A DNA stretch of 29,749 bases from CAZKEW01 sp964580435. GTDB taxonomy: Bacteria; Acidobacteriota; Aminicenantia; Aminicenantales; UBA8522. The stretch is taken from the NCBI GenBank assembly GCA_964580435.1, contig CAZOKP010000027.1:1-29749 (forward strand), written 5' to 3'. Positions 21,817-29,730 of the stretch are shown piece by piece (position 1 is the first letter of the stretch; each line of letters begins with the position of its first letter). Below the pieces are notes generated by a model. That model had not been told where the DNA came from. It ran no database searches and saw only the letters and a program-made list of their open reading frames with translations. The position numbers and the translations under genes are program-made.

Positions 21817-24285
21817 TTAGCCATCAGTCTTCTGACAACTGATTTTTACAGTATCTCCTTCCAAACCGTCTGATGTTGCTTTGAGAGTAATTTCACCAGC
21901 TTTTTCAGTTGATTGGATAACCACCAGACAAAGTCCATTAAATGCTTTCCGATATTTTGCTTTAAACGGCTCGTGACTTGTCTGGCAGCCATTATCAACG
22001 CCAGCAATAATTCCCTCGCCTTTAATTTCAAAATTGATCAGGTTATCTGCCCGTGGCAGCAAAGTCCCGTTTTGATCCAATACTATCACGGTAATAAACG
22101 ACAAATCTTTTCCATCTGCATGAATAATATTTCGATCCGCCTCAAGGGCGATTTTGGCAGGTGCGCCAGCAGTCTTGACTTCTCTGGTGAGAATATCTTT
22201 ACCACCACTTCGACCAATGGCAGTCAGTGTGCCCGGAGAAAAAGATAACCGCCAAGTCAAACACAGATCATCACCACTTTTTTTCTTGGTGCCCAACGAT
22301 TTCCCATTCAGAAATAATTCTACTTCTTCGCAGTTGGTATAAGCCCAGACATCGACCGACTCTCCTTCATTCCAGTTCCAGTGAGGGAACACGTGCAGAA
22401 CCGGTTTATCAGTCCATTCACTCTGATACATATAATAGGCATCCTTCGGGAAACCAGCCAGATCGATGATGCCGAAATAGGAACTCCGAGCGGGCCACCA
22501 ATAAGGCGTCGGCTCGCCCAGATAGTCCCAGCCAGTCCAAATATACATGCCAGACAGGAAGTCATATTTCTTCACAATGCGCCAGGTTTCTTCGTGAGTC
22601 GAGCCCCAGGGCGCACTGCAATTATCGTACGCCGAACAGGTAAAGTCAGCATTACCGGTTTTAAAGGGCTGGTCCCAGCGAACGGGCCAGCGCCGGATAA
22701 TGTCCGATGGCATATCATAACTGCCCCGCGTCGCCAGCGCTGAAGTGGTTTCGGTGGCAAGAAAGCATTTGCCGGGAAAGGTCTTCGGGAAATCGGCAAA
22801 CTTGCGCTGACTATAATTATAGCCGATCAAATCGAGCGGACCAGATTTAATGACTGGATTAGATGGCTCTGGACCATTGCATGCTGAAGTAATGGGTCGC
22901 GTGGCATCCAGACGCCTGACCAGGCCAGCTAATTCCCTGGTGATTATTACACTACTGCTGTCCTGCAGGTACCATTGTTCGACAACCTCGTTCCCGATGC
23001 TCCAGATGAATACACTCGGATGGTTGCGGTCGCGCAGCACCATGTCCTCCAGGTCTCGCCGATGCCATGCCTCCCAATTCAGTGCATAGTCGTAGTCGGT
23101 CTTTTTCTTTGCCCACATATCGAAAGCTTCATCCAGCACAATGAAGCCCATTCGGTCGCACAAGTCCAACAATTCCGGAGCGGGTGGATTATGGGACGTC
23201 CGAATTCCATTACAGCCCATTGCTTTCAATATTTCAAGCTGACGCTCCAATGCCCGAGTATTTATGGCAGTACCAAGACAACCCAGATCGTGGTGATTGC
23301 AGACGCCGAGAATCTTGGTCGGTTTGCCATTGAGAGAAAAACCTTTCGCGCTATCGAAAACAAAGTAGCGGATGCCAAAAGTCGTCTCATAATCATCACA
23401 TATCCTATCATTGTATATCACCTGCGAAACAGCCTTGTAGAGATAAGGATTTTCCAGCGACCACAGAGTTGGATTTTTGACAACCACCTGCTGGCAAATT
23501 TCACCAACAGAATTTTTAGCGATCACGCTATCAACGGCAACTGCGGTGACCTTTTTCCCAGCAGCATCATAGACAATTGTCTTCAACGCAATCGGCTGAT
23601 CCTGTTGGGTAGCATTTCGCACTTTAGTTTGCACTGATACTTTAGCTGATTGCTTAGATACTTCTGGTGTCGTGATAAAAGTGCCCCAATGATCCACAGA
23701 AATTTTTTCAGTCGTCACCAGCCACACATTGCGGTAAATTCCCGAACCAGAATACCAGCGCGAATTGGGTTGCTGCGAATTATCGACCCTGACTGCCAAT
23801 AGATTTTTTTCATCCCCATATTTCAGAAACGGCGTCAGCTCATAGCGAAATGAGCTATAGCCATACGGACGTTTGCTAAGGTAATTGCCGTTAATCCAGA
23901 CCTCACTATTGCGATAGACACCATCGAAATCAATAAAAACCAATTTGCCCTGATGCGATTCTGGCACGGTAAATGTTTTTCGATACCAGGCAATGCCGCC
24001 TGGCAGCGCGCCGCCTCCCGGCGTGGCGGGATTATCCTTTCTGAATTCGCCCTCAATGCTCCAGTCATGCGGCAGATCGAGCACGCGCCATTGGGAATCG
24101 TTTAGTCCTGGTTCCTGACCTTTGGTGACATCTCCCAGATAGAATTTCCAATTCTTGCCGAAATTTTCGATTTGTCTGATTTTGGATGAAGAGGTGGTGC
24201 AGGAGCTGAGGAAAAGAACAAATAAAGTGTTAAAACAGATGAAGCGGCATAAATGTGTCTTGATCTGTAGTATTAATTTTTTCAT
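21817..24285 (-). CDS. Glycoside hydrolase family 2 lipoprotein (beta-galactosidase type)
   Basis: GH2 enzymes cleave beta-galactosides, beta-glucuronides or beta-mannosides. The protein (822 aa from ATG 24285) has a signal with lipobox FLSSC (Cys29), so it is probably a lipoprotein at the cell surface or in the periplasm. Next come a jellyroll sugar-binding domain with LPHDWSIEGEF and GGIAWYRKTF, an Ig-like domain, and the barrel with GVCNHHDLG, IRTSHNPPAP, WSIGNE (acid/base Glu433) and FLATETTSA (nucleophile Glu512). Residues from about 630 to the end form a DUF4982-like and an Ig-like domain, as in many Bacteroidetes-type beta-galactosidases. AAGGAG (24294-24300, minus strand) is eight bases before the ATG; a TTG two codons earlier is too close. 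Low GC like its neighbour. With GH31 it could strip galactose and then xylose from a plant polysaccharide, an inference. Confidence 0.9.
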   Translation of the reverse strand: MKKLILQIKTHLCRFICFNTLFVLFLSSCTTSSSKIRQIENFGKNWKFYLGDVTKGQEPGLNDSQWRVLDLPHDWSIEGEFRKDNPATPGGGALPGGIAWYRKTFTVPESHQGKLVFIDFDGVYRNSEVWINGNYLSKRPYGYSSFRYELTPFLKYGDEKNLLAVRVDNSQQPNSRWYSGSGIYRNVWLVTTEKISVDHWGTFITTPEVSKQSAKVSVQTKVRNATQQDQPIALKTIVYDAAGKKVTAVAVDSVIAKNSVGEICQQVVVKNPTLWSLENPYLYKAVSQVIYNDRICDDYETTFGIRYFVFDSAKGFSLNGKPTKILGVCNHHDLGCLGTAINTRALERQLEILKAMGCNGIRTSHNPPAPELLDLCDRMGFIVLDEAFDMWAKKKTDYDYALNWEAWHRRDLEDMVLRDRNHPSVFIWSIGNEVVEQWYLQDSSSVIITRELAGLVRRLDATRPITSACNGPEPSNPVIKSGPLDLIGYNYSQRKFADFPKTFPGKCFLATETTSALATRGSYDMPSDIIRRWPVRWDQPFKTGNADFTCSAYDNCSAPWGSTHEETWRIVKKYDFLSGMYIWTGWDYLGEPTPYWWPARSSYFGIIDLAGFPKDAYYMYQSEWTDKPVLHVFPHWNWNEGESVDVWAYTNCEEVELFLNGKSLGTKKKSGDDLCLTWRLSFSPGTLTAIGRSGGKDILTREVKTAGAPAKIALEADRNIIHADGKDLSFITVIVLDQNGTLLPRADNLINFEIKGEGIIAGVDNGCQTSHEPFKAKYRKAFNGLCLVVIQSTEKAGEITLKATSDGLEGDTVKISCQKTDG

Positions 24286-24410
24286 CGGCAATGCTCCTTA
24301 TGATCTCAGTCTTGATTGAAAAGAAATATTATTTATCTGTTTCGCCATCTGGAGTTGCTATATCAATAAATTTTAAAAGATGATCAAACATGCTCTCAGA
24401 CCATGTTTTA

Positions 24411-24439
24411 TCTATACTTATTACAGGTTAGAATTTCAA
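24411..24439 (-). promoter_or_regulatory. Possible promoter for the GH2-GH31 pair
   Basis: On the minus strand TTGAAA (24439-24434), a 17-base spacer and TATAGA (24416-24411) lead to GH2 with a leader of about 120 bases. The -10 box is imperfect. Confidence 0.3.
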
Positions 24440-24441
24440 AC

Positions 24442-24657
24442 TTATTCCATAACATATTTCTGGTCGTGCCGGCAAATGTGAATTGGATCTACTGCCAACC
24501 GCTCGAAATGTTTGATTGTGACATTCACTTTAGATTCAGCCGTCACATTCCGCTGAGACAGGTTGAAAACCGCAAGAATCATCTTTTTGCCTACGGCTCC
24601 GATAATTACGAACGGATAGGTGTTTTCACAGGCAACGATGGGCAAAAATTCAGCTTT
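24442..24657 (-). pseudogene. C-terminal fragment of an unidentified protein, cut at the island edge
   Basis: On the minus strand the frame ends at 24442 with protein-like sequence: ACENTYPFVIIGAVGKKMIL then AVFNLSQRNVTAESKVNVTI. This looks like a beta-sandwich C-terminus such as those closing many glycoside hydrolases, but I do not recognise the family. Codon choice matches the GH2 and GH31 genes. The start codon at 24645 is arbitrary, because the frame stays open upstream; further up, the encoded sequence becomes arginine-rich and unconvincing, while the plus strand becomes the better reading. It is therefore read as the 3' end of a third gene in the glycosidase cluster whose 5' part is missing. 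Confidence that this is coding is moderate. Confidence 0.45.
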
Positions 24658-24659
24658 GG

Positions 24660-24746
24660 CTTGGCGGTCGAGCGAGCGTCTTTGTGAAATGTCCCCACGG
24701 CGAAGTCGTTGAGGAAGGCGATACCCTTATCGTGCTGCCGTCTTGA
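24660..24746 (+). pseudogene. Possible 3' end of a native plus-strand gene interrupted by the island
   Basis: In the plus strand the frame ending with TGA at 24744-24746 reads SVFVKCPHGEVVEEGDTLIV then LPS. Codons are GC-rich in the manner of the flanking genes (GTC, GGC, ACC, ATC, CTG, CCG). No start or family can be identified, and going upstream the sequence turns into the AT-richer island. It may be the tail of a gene whose front was replaced at a junction near 24650-24690. The stretch is short, so this is tentative. The remainder, 24747-24840, shows no gene. Confidence 0.35.
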
Positions 24747-24840
24747 GGGCAGAGGGTAGGGGGGAGAGCAGGCGTGGGCTCGAGGGAACGCGGCGATATG
24801 GAAATGGGGTTTGATTTGTGATTTAATCAGTCAGAGGAAG

Positions 24841-25782
24841 ATGGACGTTTGCTTCTTCGGCGGCTATGATGCGGCCTATCCCCGTAACGCCATCATCCGG
24901 CGCGGGCTCGAAGAAAACGATGTCGCTGTTTCCGAATGCCGGGTCAGTCCCGGAGGGCGATTCTGGGCTCGGTATCCGCTCCTCTTAGCGCGCCGGCTGT
25001 CCCGTTCCCGAAAAACCGCAGCGCCTCCTTCGTTTCTTTTTGTTCCCGAATTCTGCCACAAGGACGTTCCCCTGGCGCGATTCCTTGCCCGGTTGTCTTC
25101 AAATAGGCTCATCTTCGACCCCTTGGCTTCCCGGTATGAGACGAAAATTCTGGACAGGCAGATCAACCCGGAAGGGTCGGCAGCGGCTTGGTGGAACAAA
25201 GTGATCGACCGCTGGTCGATGAAACTTCCCGACCTCGTTCTCGCAGACACCCGGGCGCACAAAGACTATTATTGCCGCCGGTTCGGTCAGGACGAGCGAA
25301 AAATTGAGGTTTTACCCGTGGGGTTTGACGACCGCATTTTCAGCAAAAGCTTAGCTCACAGCCGGACGACTACTCCTTTGGGGGAAAANNNNNNNNNNNN
25401 NNNNNNNNNNNNNNNNNNNNNNNNNNNNNNNNNNNNNNNNNNNNNNNNNNNNNNNNNNNNNNNNNNNNNNNNNNNNNNNNNNNNNNNNGGCCGGGTCGTT
25501 CCTCATAAGGTGTTCCAGTCCATGGCCCTCCGCAAGCCAGTGATCACGTCCCGCACGCCGGCCGTCGAAGAATTCTTTTCTCACCGGAAGAACATTTTTC
25601 TTTGCGAGAAGGGGGATCCGGCCTCTCTGGCCCGGTCAATCCTGGAGTTGAGAGACCAGGAAAGCCTGAGGGAGGAAATCGCCGCAAAAGGGTTCGAGCT
25701 TGTCTGGGAGAAATATCATCCCGGCGCCTTGGGTAAAGCTTTAAAAGCAATGCTGGAGAGACATTTTTCGGGGCAGTCATAG
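24841..25782 (+). CDS. Glycosyltransferase family 4 protein, interrupted by an assembly gap
   Basis: GT4 enzymes transfer a sugar from a nucleotide donor with retention. The N-terminal half starts MDVCFFGGYDAAYPRNAIIR, typical of a group that builds surface glycans, and has VLADTRAHKDYYCRRFG and KIEVLPVGFDDRIF. The C-terminal half has VPHKVFQSMALRKPVITSRT then PAVEEFF, the donor-binding helix region. Between them lie 100 N (25389-25488), so the middle is unknown and the frame continuity across it is a coincidence of gap size. The start at 24841 gives the family N-terminus after AGAGGAAG; a TTG at 24811 is less likely. The stop is 8 bp before the WaaP-like gene, so the two are likely co-transcribed. 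Sugar and acceptor cannot be predicted. Confidence 0.85.
   Translation: MDVCFFGGYDAAYPRNAIIRRGLEENDVAVSECRVSPGGRFWARYPLLLARRLSRSRKTAAPPSFLFVPEFCHKDVPLARFLARLSSNRLIFDPLASRYETKILDRQINPEGSAAAWWNKVIDRWSMKLPDLVLADTRAHKDYYCRRFGQDERKIEVLPVGFDDRIFSKSLAHSRTTTPLGEXXXXXXXXXXXXXXXXXXXXXXXXXXXXXXXXXXGRVVPHKVFQSMALRKPVITSRTPAVEEFFSHRKNIFLCEKGDPASLARSILELRDQESLREEIAAKGFELVWEKYHPGALGKALKAMLERHFSGQS
25389..25488. other. Assembly gap (100 N)
   Basis: A run of exactly 100 N is the conventional placeholder for a scaffold gap of unknown length. It falls inside the GT4 gene. Confidence 0.98.
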
Positions 25783-25790
25783 GAACCGTC

Positions 25791-26642
25791 ATGAATGAGC
25801 GTTTTAAGAACGAGCCAAAAGAGGCCGGAGGCGAGCGTCCGCTCGCCCTCGAAGGATACAAGGGCATGATCCAGGCGTCCTATAATGACCCTCTTTTGCT
25901 TCAGGCACTCCGGCGGGCCGATGGGCTCTGGAGTTATCCCGGCGTCGAGATCCTGGCCGACAAAAGAAACCGCCTGGGGGTCTTCCGTTTTCCTTTTTCC
26001 AGCGGGCAGATCAAAGACATTGTCGTTAAAGAATATTCATCCCGGGGCGTGACCAAGCTCAAGAGTCCCTTTTTGCCTTCCAAGGCGGCTCGAGCGTGGT
26101 GCGGCGCTTTGGCCTTGAAGCAAAGGGGGCTTGAGACCGCCTTGCCGGTGGCCTATTTTGAAAAAAGAAAGTCTGGCTTTGTCTGCGAGAGTTTTTTCCT
26201 CTCGGAGAAAATAGAGGGAGCCGAGGAAATTCGGGCACTTTTCCGCCGCTTTGCGCTAGCTGATTTGGGCCCCCTTCTCTCCTCGTTGGCGCGGCACGTT
26301 TCGCTCTGCCATGATGCGGGCATCCTCCATCGAGACCTCTCGGATGGGAATATTTTGGTAAAGAAGGATGAAGAGAAGAACTTTGTCTTTTATCTTCTTG
26401 ATACGAACAGGATTCGTCTAAGAAGAAAGATCTCCAGGTTGGCGCGGGTCAAGAATCTTATCCGTTTGGGAATTCCTCCTTCTGCGCAGAAGCCGTTCCT
26501 TGAGCACTATTTTGGCGAGAAGCCGCCGGGCTTGCCTTTCTGGGTCTGGTATAGAATAAACAAAGCCGTTTATACCGGGTCCGTGAAATTGAAAAGAATG
26601 TTGCGCCTGAGACAACTCGCCCGCAAACTCGGAGTCCAGTAG
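25791..26642 (+). CDS. WaaP/Kdo-kinase family LPS kinase
   Basis: WaaP-type kinases phosphorylate LPS core sugars (heptose or Kdo) using a protein-kinase fold. The protein (283 aa) has a lysine in IVVKEYSSRG (Lys80) for ATP, a catalytic loop ILHRDLSDGNILV at 178-190 with Asp182, and LLDTNRIRLR at 202-211 in the position of the metal-binding DFG motif. This loop and length suit the lipopolysaccharide kinase (InaA/WaaP) family. Only one G separates its TAG from the next ATG. The gene sits between a glycosyltransferase and a glycosidase-like gene, in keeping with core modification. The acceptor sugar cannot be deduced. Confidence 0.85.
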   Translation: MNERFKNEPKEAGGERPLALEGYKGMIQASYNDPLLLQALRRADGLWSYPGVEILADKRNRLGVFRFPFSSGQIKDIVVKEYSSRGVTKLKSPFLPSKAARAWCGALALKQRGLETALPVAYFEKRKSGFVCESFFLSEKIEGAEEIRALFRRFALADLGPLLSSLARHVSLCHDAGILHRDLSDGNILVKKDEEKNFVFYLLDTNRIRLRRKISRLARVKNLIRLGIPPSAQKPFLEHYFGEKPPGLPFWVWYRINKAVYTGSVKLKRMLRLRQLARKLGVQ

Positions 26643-26643
26643 G

Positions 26644-27915
26644 ATGGCCTTTCCTTTTGAGTGGAACGAGCCGGCCGGTCAGCCGCACAATGTCGCTCCC
26701 CGCCCGGAGCGCTTTCGTCATCATTTGAAGCATGCGGAAGGCTATGTCGAGCTCGTGGGCTCCAATCTAGCCGTAGCCCTATCGGCCCTGCGGCGATATC
26801 GGCGCTACAGGCGGACCTTTTATCAAAAGCCCGTTGAGCTGGGCGCGCCTTTTGCTGTGTCGGCTTCCCCGGCGGGAGACAAGAATGAAGACGTCATCGA
26901 GAGCCTCAAGGCCGCAGGAATACGGCAGACGCTGGTCAGGCTTCCGTCATGGGAGAGGGACAATCTCTCCCGATATGAGGCGTTCTGCCGACTTCTCCGG
27001 CGCGCGGAGATCGATGTCGTGGCGGCCTTGCTCCAGTGCCGCGAGGATGTCCTCGACCCGGCGTCCTGGGGACTTTTCCTTGAGGAGGCCTTTTCCCGAT
27101 TTTCTCCGTTCTGCTCTTTTTTTGAAATCGGTCACGCCTGGAACAGGACCAAGTGGGGGGTCTGGGACCACAAGGAATACATTGACTTGGCCTTGCCGGC
27201 AGTCCCGCTGGCCAAAAAATATGGAGTGGGGCTTGTCGGTCCCGCCGTGATCGACTTCGAATTCCATCTCTATCCGCCTGTACTCAAAGCGGTCGCCTTT
27301 GAAAACGTGAGTTCCCTCCTTTACGTTGACCGCACCGGCGCGCCCGAGAATGCCCAATACGGCTGGACGGCGGCCAAGAAGGTCGCCCTCCTGAAAGCCG
27401 TTGTGGACAGCTCGGCCGGCGAAGGCAGGGATTGCTGGATCACAGAGATGAACTGGTCCCTTCAGGGGACAGGGGGATTTTCACCGGCAGCCGGGAGGCC
27501 CTGCGTGACCGAGGACGAGCAGGCCAACTACCTCGTCCGCTATTTTATCATCTGTCTGGCCAGCGGCCTCGTTGAGAGAATCTATTGGTGGCAGCTCGTC
27601 GCGCCCGGCTACGGGCTTATCGACAGCCGTGACACGCCCTGGCGGAAACGGCCGAGCTACTTTGCTTTGGCGACCATGGTCCGGCTGCTTGAGGGAAGCC
27701 GGTTCATCGGGAAAGCGCCGGATGTCAAGGCTGAAATTTTTCTCTTCCGCAAGGGAGAAGAGGAGTTCGCGGTCTGTTGGACGAGGAAGGGGGCCGTGGA
27801 CCATCGTTTTTCCCGAACGCCGAAAAATATCCTGGGAAGGGACGGGAAAGAAGAGAAGATCCTCCCTGAAAGAATAAGGATCGAGGAGACGCCCCGGTAT
27901 GTTTTTTTCCGTTAG
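26644..27915 (+). CDS. Glycosidase-fold (TIM-barrel) protein of an LPS gene cluster, acid/base residue apparently missing
   Basis: The sequence (423 aa, no signal peptide) resembles clan-A glycoside hydrolases such as GH39-like barrels. An ITEMNW segment (Glu268) is where the nucleophile would be, and CSFFEIGHAWNRTKWG at 157-172 is where active enzymes have EIxNEP with the acid/base glutamate. Here the Asn-Glu pair reads His-Ala, so the usual acid/base is not visible. A short C-terminal beta region follows (EIFLFRKGEEEFAVCWTRKG). It is cytoplasmic by appearance and lies in one operon with a kinase and methyltransferase, so it may act on, or only bind, an LPS precursor. A GGAG at 26631-26634 precedes the ATG. 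Family placement is moderately sure; activity is unknown. Confidence 0.65.
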   Translation: MAFPFEWNEPAGQPHNVAPRPERFRHHLKHAEGYVELVGSNLAVALSALRRYRRYRRTFYQKPVELGAPFAVSASPAGDKNEDVIESLKAAGIRQTLVRLPSWERDNLSRYEAFCRLLRRAEIDVVAALLQCREDVLDPASWGLFLEEAFSRFSPFCSFFEIGHAWNRTKWGVWDHKEYIDLALPAVPLAKKYGVGLVGPAVIDFEFHLYPPVLKAVAFENVSSLLYVDRTGAPENAQYGWTAAKKVALLKAVVDSSAGEGRDCWITEMNWSLQGTGGFSPAAGRPCVTEDEQANYLVRYFIICLASGLVERIYWWQLVAPGYGLIDSRDTPWRKRPSYFALATMVRLLEGSRFIGKAPDVKAEIFLFRKGEEEFAVCWTRKGAVDHRFSRTPKNILGRDGKEEKILPERIRIEETPRYVFFR

Positions 27916-28564
27916 GGTGCCGTTTAAAAAGCAAGAGGTCGCCGATTACGAGCGGCGGCGCTATCGCGGGATCGACCAGAGGATCGTCCATCGCCGGGAA
28001 GTGACCATTCTCAAAAGGCTGCTGAGGCAGGCCGAGGAGATATCCCCGGCGTCGTTGCGCGGCGGCTATGCACTCGACGCCCCCTGCGGCTACGGACGCT
28101 TCTCGGCCCTGCTTCTCGAGAGGGATTTCCGCCCGGTGAGCTGTGACTTGTCCCTGGCTATGGTCGAGAGCGCGCTCCAAAAGGGATATGGGTATACTAT
28201 TCCGATGGGAATTGTAGCCAATATGACGGGGGGATTGCCTTTCCAGGCCAGTGCCTTTCCGCTGATTCTGTCCGTGCGTTTTTTCCACCATCTCCACGCC
28301 TCCGAGGATAGGCGCAGCGTCCTTCGCGAATTCGCCCGCACGTCCGCCGGATGGCTCATCGTTTCCTTCTACCAAGCCAATGTTCTTCACCGGGTTCAAC
28401 GGAGGCTGCGGAGGATGTTCAAGAGAAGCAAGACGCGGATCAAGATGATCACACGCCGAGAATTCAAACAGGAAATCGGCGAAGCCGGGTTTGAGGTTAG
28501 CTGCATCGTCCCCCTGTTCAGGGGAATCCACGCCCACCATATCGCGCTTTTAAGGAAAGCTTAG
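27899..28564 (+). CDS. Class I SAM-dependent methyltransferase
   Basis: The protein (221 aa) has the SAM-binding motif ALDAPCGYGRFSALL around 58-72, an acidic second motif VSCDLSLAMVESA, and LILSVRFFHHL in the position of motif IV. The fold is a standard methyltransferase; its target is not evident. ATG 27899 overlaps the previous gene by 17 bp and has GAGGAG about 11 bases upstream; a GTG at 27917, just past that stop, is an alternative start. As the last gene of the GT4/kinase/glycosidase-like operon it may methylate a glycan or lipid. Its stop overlaps the stop of the opposite-strand gene at 28561-28564. Confidence 0.85.
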   Translation: MFFSVRVPFKKQEVADYERRRYRGIDQRIVHRREVTILKRLLRQAEEISPASLRGGYALDAPCGYGRFSALLLERDFRPVSCDLSLAMVESALQKGYGYTIPMGIVANMTGGLPFQASAFPLILSVRFFHHLHASEDRRSVLREFARTSAGWLIVSFYQANVLHRVQRRLRRMFKRSKTRIKMITRREFKQEIGEAGFEVSCIVPLFRGIHAHHIALLRKA

Positions 28565-29730
28565 AATTCGATCTTGATGCCCGCGCGCAGGCTCAGTCCG
28601 GAAAGGCCAAGCATAGCATTGCGATAGTCTAAGACCTCGGTCCCGCTGGGCTCGTTCTCCCGGACAAGGACAAGGGGTATTCGGCCTCCGCCGTTCGACG
28701 CGACCTCATAATAGTACAGTTTTCCCTCTTCACGAGAGGCGGAGCCGTCCGATTGGCGATAATTGTTCTCTCCTTCCAATGCGCCGATGTGAAGATGGCG
28801 GTAGCAGGCCTCGGCGAGAAGAGACACATGAGAAAAAGGTCTCCACTCAGCCCCGAGGCCGACCTGGTATCCCAGGCCGCTGGAGCTTGCGCTGCCGGCC
28901 CATTCCTGCCAGGAGTCCGTTTGTTCGGAGCGATAGAGGTAACCACAGCTCGCAAACGTATACTCGAGCCCGGCCTTCACATAAATATAAGATAAAGGAT
29001 AGCACACGAGAGAAACGCTTATGGGCACAGCCTGGACTCGGGGCTCAGTCACATAGAAATCTTGGGATGCTCCAGCGGTAAATGAGACTGAGCTCGGTTT
29101 CTCGCCCGAGTAATATTCCGCTCCGAAGGAGAAGAAGAAACGAGAGACCAGAGGGAGCCAGATTTCTATTCCGTAGACATAGCCCAGGTGGAGGAAACCG
29201 ACCGTTCCTTCCCCGCTGACGCCGAGCGTGTCCTCGTAGGTTTGAGCCATTCCCTTGGCTCCGGCATTCAGGTCGCCCACCGAGGCGTATCTTCCGCCGA
29301 ACCACAGAGAAACATGGAGGCGTTCTGCCCTGGGCTTGGAGGCCGGAGGAGTCCTTGGCGCCTGAGCTTGCGATGGGACGGCCGTGGGCTCCTTGGTTTC
29401 TGGCTCGGCGGGTTTTTCCTCGGGGATTTCTTTGACCTCCTCTTTTTCTTCCGGGGCCTCTATGGCCATGACCAGGCTTTCATGAACATACCCGGAGAGA
29501 AAGCCTCCTGTATCTTGCGCGATTCTGACGGCGAACCATTCTCCCTGTTTTGTTTCCGCTTCAAGCAGAGTTCCCTCGGGCACCTGGAGGATGACGGCGC
29601 TGGTGATATCGGGTTTCTCCCGGATATTCGCCTGTTCTGCAGTCACGCGAAGCTGGATCGGGGCGCCCCAGAGCGCCGCGCTACCGAGGAAGAAAAGGAC
29701 GCAGCAAGATACGAGAACTTTTGTTGTCAT
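28561..29730 (-). CDS. Outer-membrane beta-barrel protein with N-terminal SH3 domain
   Basis: The protein (389 aa) starts with a signal peptide (about 1-23, ending LWGAP), then a bacterial SH3-type domain (about 26-88: ANIREKPDITSAVILQVPEG, EWFAVRI, GYVHESLV), a Pro/Glu/Lys-rich linker (about 91-137), and a C-terminal part of alternating strands that ends GIKIEF, with Phe last as in outer-membrane barrels. The SH3 domain may bind peptidoglycan while the barrel sits in the outer membrane, a link between wall and outer membrane; this is inference. The Pro/Glu linker would span the periplasm. Only 19 bp upstream are visible and they hold no clear promoter. The barrel matches no named family I can recall with certainty, and composition is native-like. 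Confidence 0.8.
   Translation of the reverse strand: MTTKVLVSCCVLFFLGSAALWGAPIQLRVTAEQANIREKPDITSAVILQVPEGTLLEAETKQGEWFAVRIAQDTGGFLSGYVHESLVMAIEAPEEKEEVKEIPEEKPAEPETKEPTAVPSQAQAPRTPPASKPRAERLHVSLWFGGRYASVGDLNAGAKGMAQTYEDTLGVSGEGTVGFLHLGYVYGIEIWLPLVSRFFFSFGAEYYSGEKPSSVSFTAGASQDFYVTEPRVQAVPISVSLVCYPLSYIYVKAGLEYTFASCGYLYRSEQTDSWQEWAGSASSSGLGYQVGLGAEWRPFSHVSLLAEACYRHLHIGALEGENNYRQSDGSASREEGKLYYYEVASNGGGRIPLVLVRENEPSGTEVLDYRNAMLGLSGLSLRAGIKIEF

Noticed and set aside
24403..24687. 94-residue plus-strand frame at the island edge
   Set aside because: Its sequence is less protein-like than the opposite strand, and it crosses the composition change without a plausible start or domain.
24735..24755. 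Small stem CTGCC...GGCAG as a terminator
   Set aside because: Only five pairs with an eight-base loop and no T-run follow; this is likely chance.
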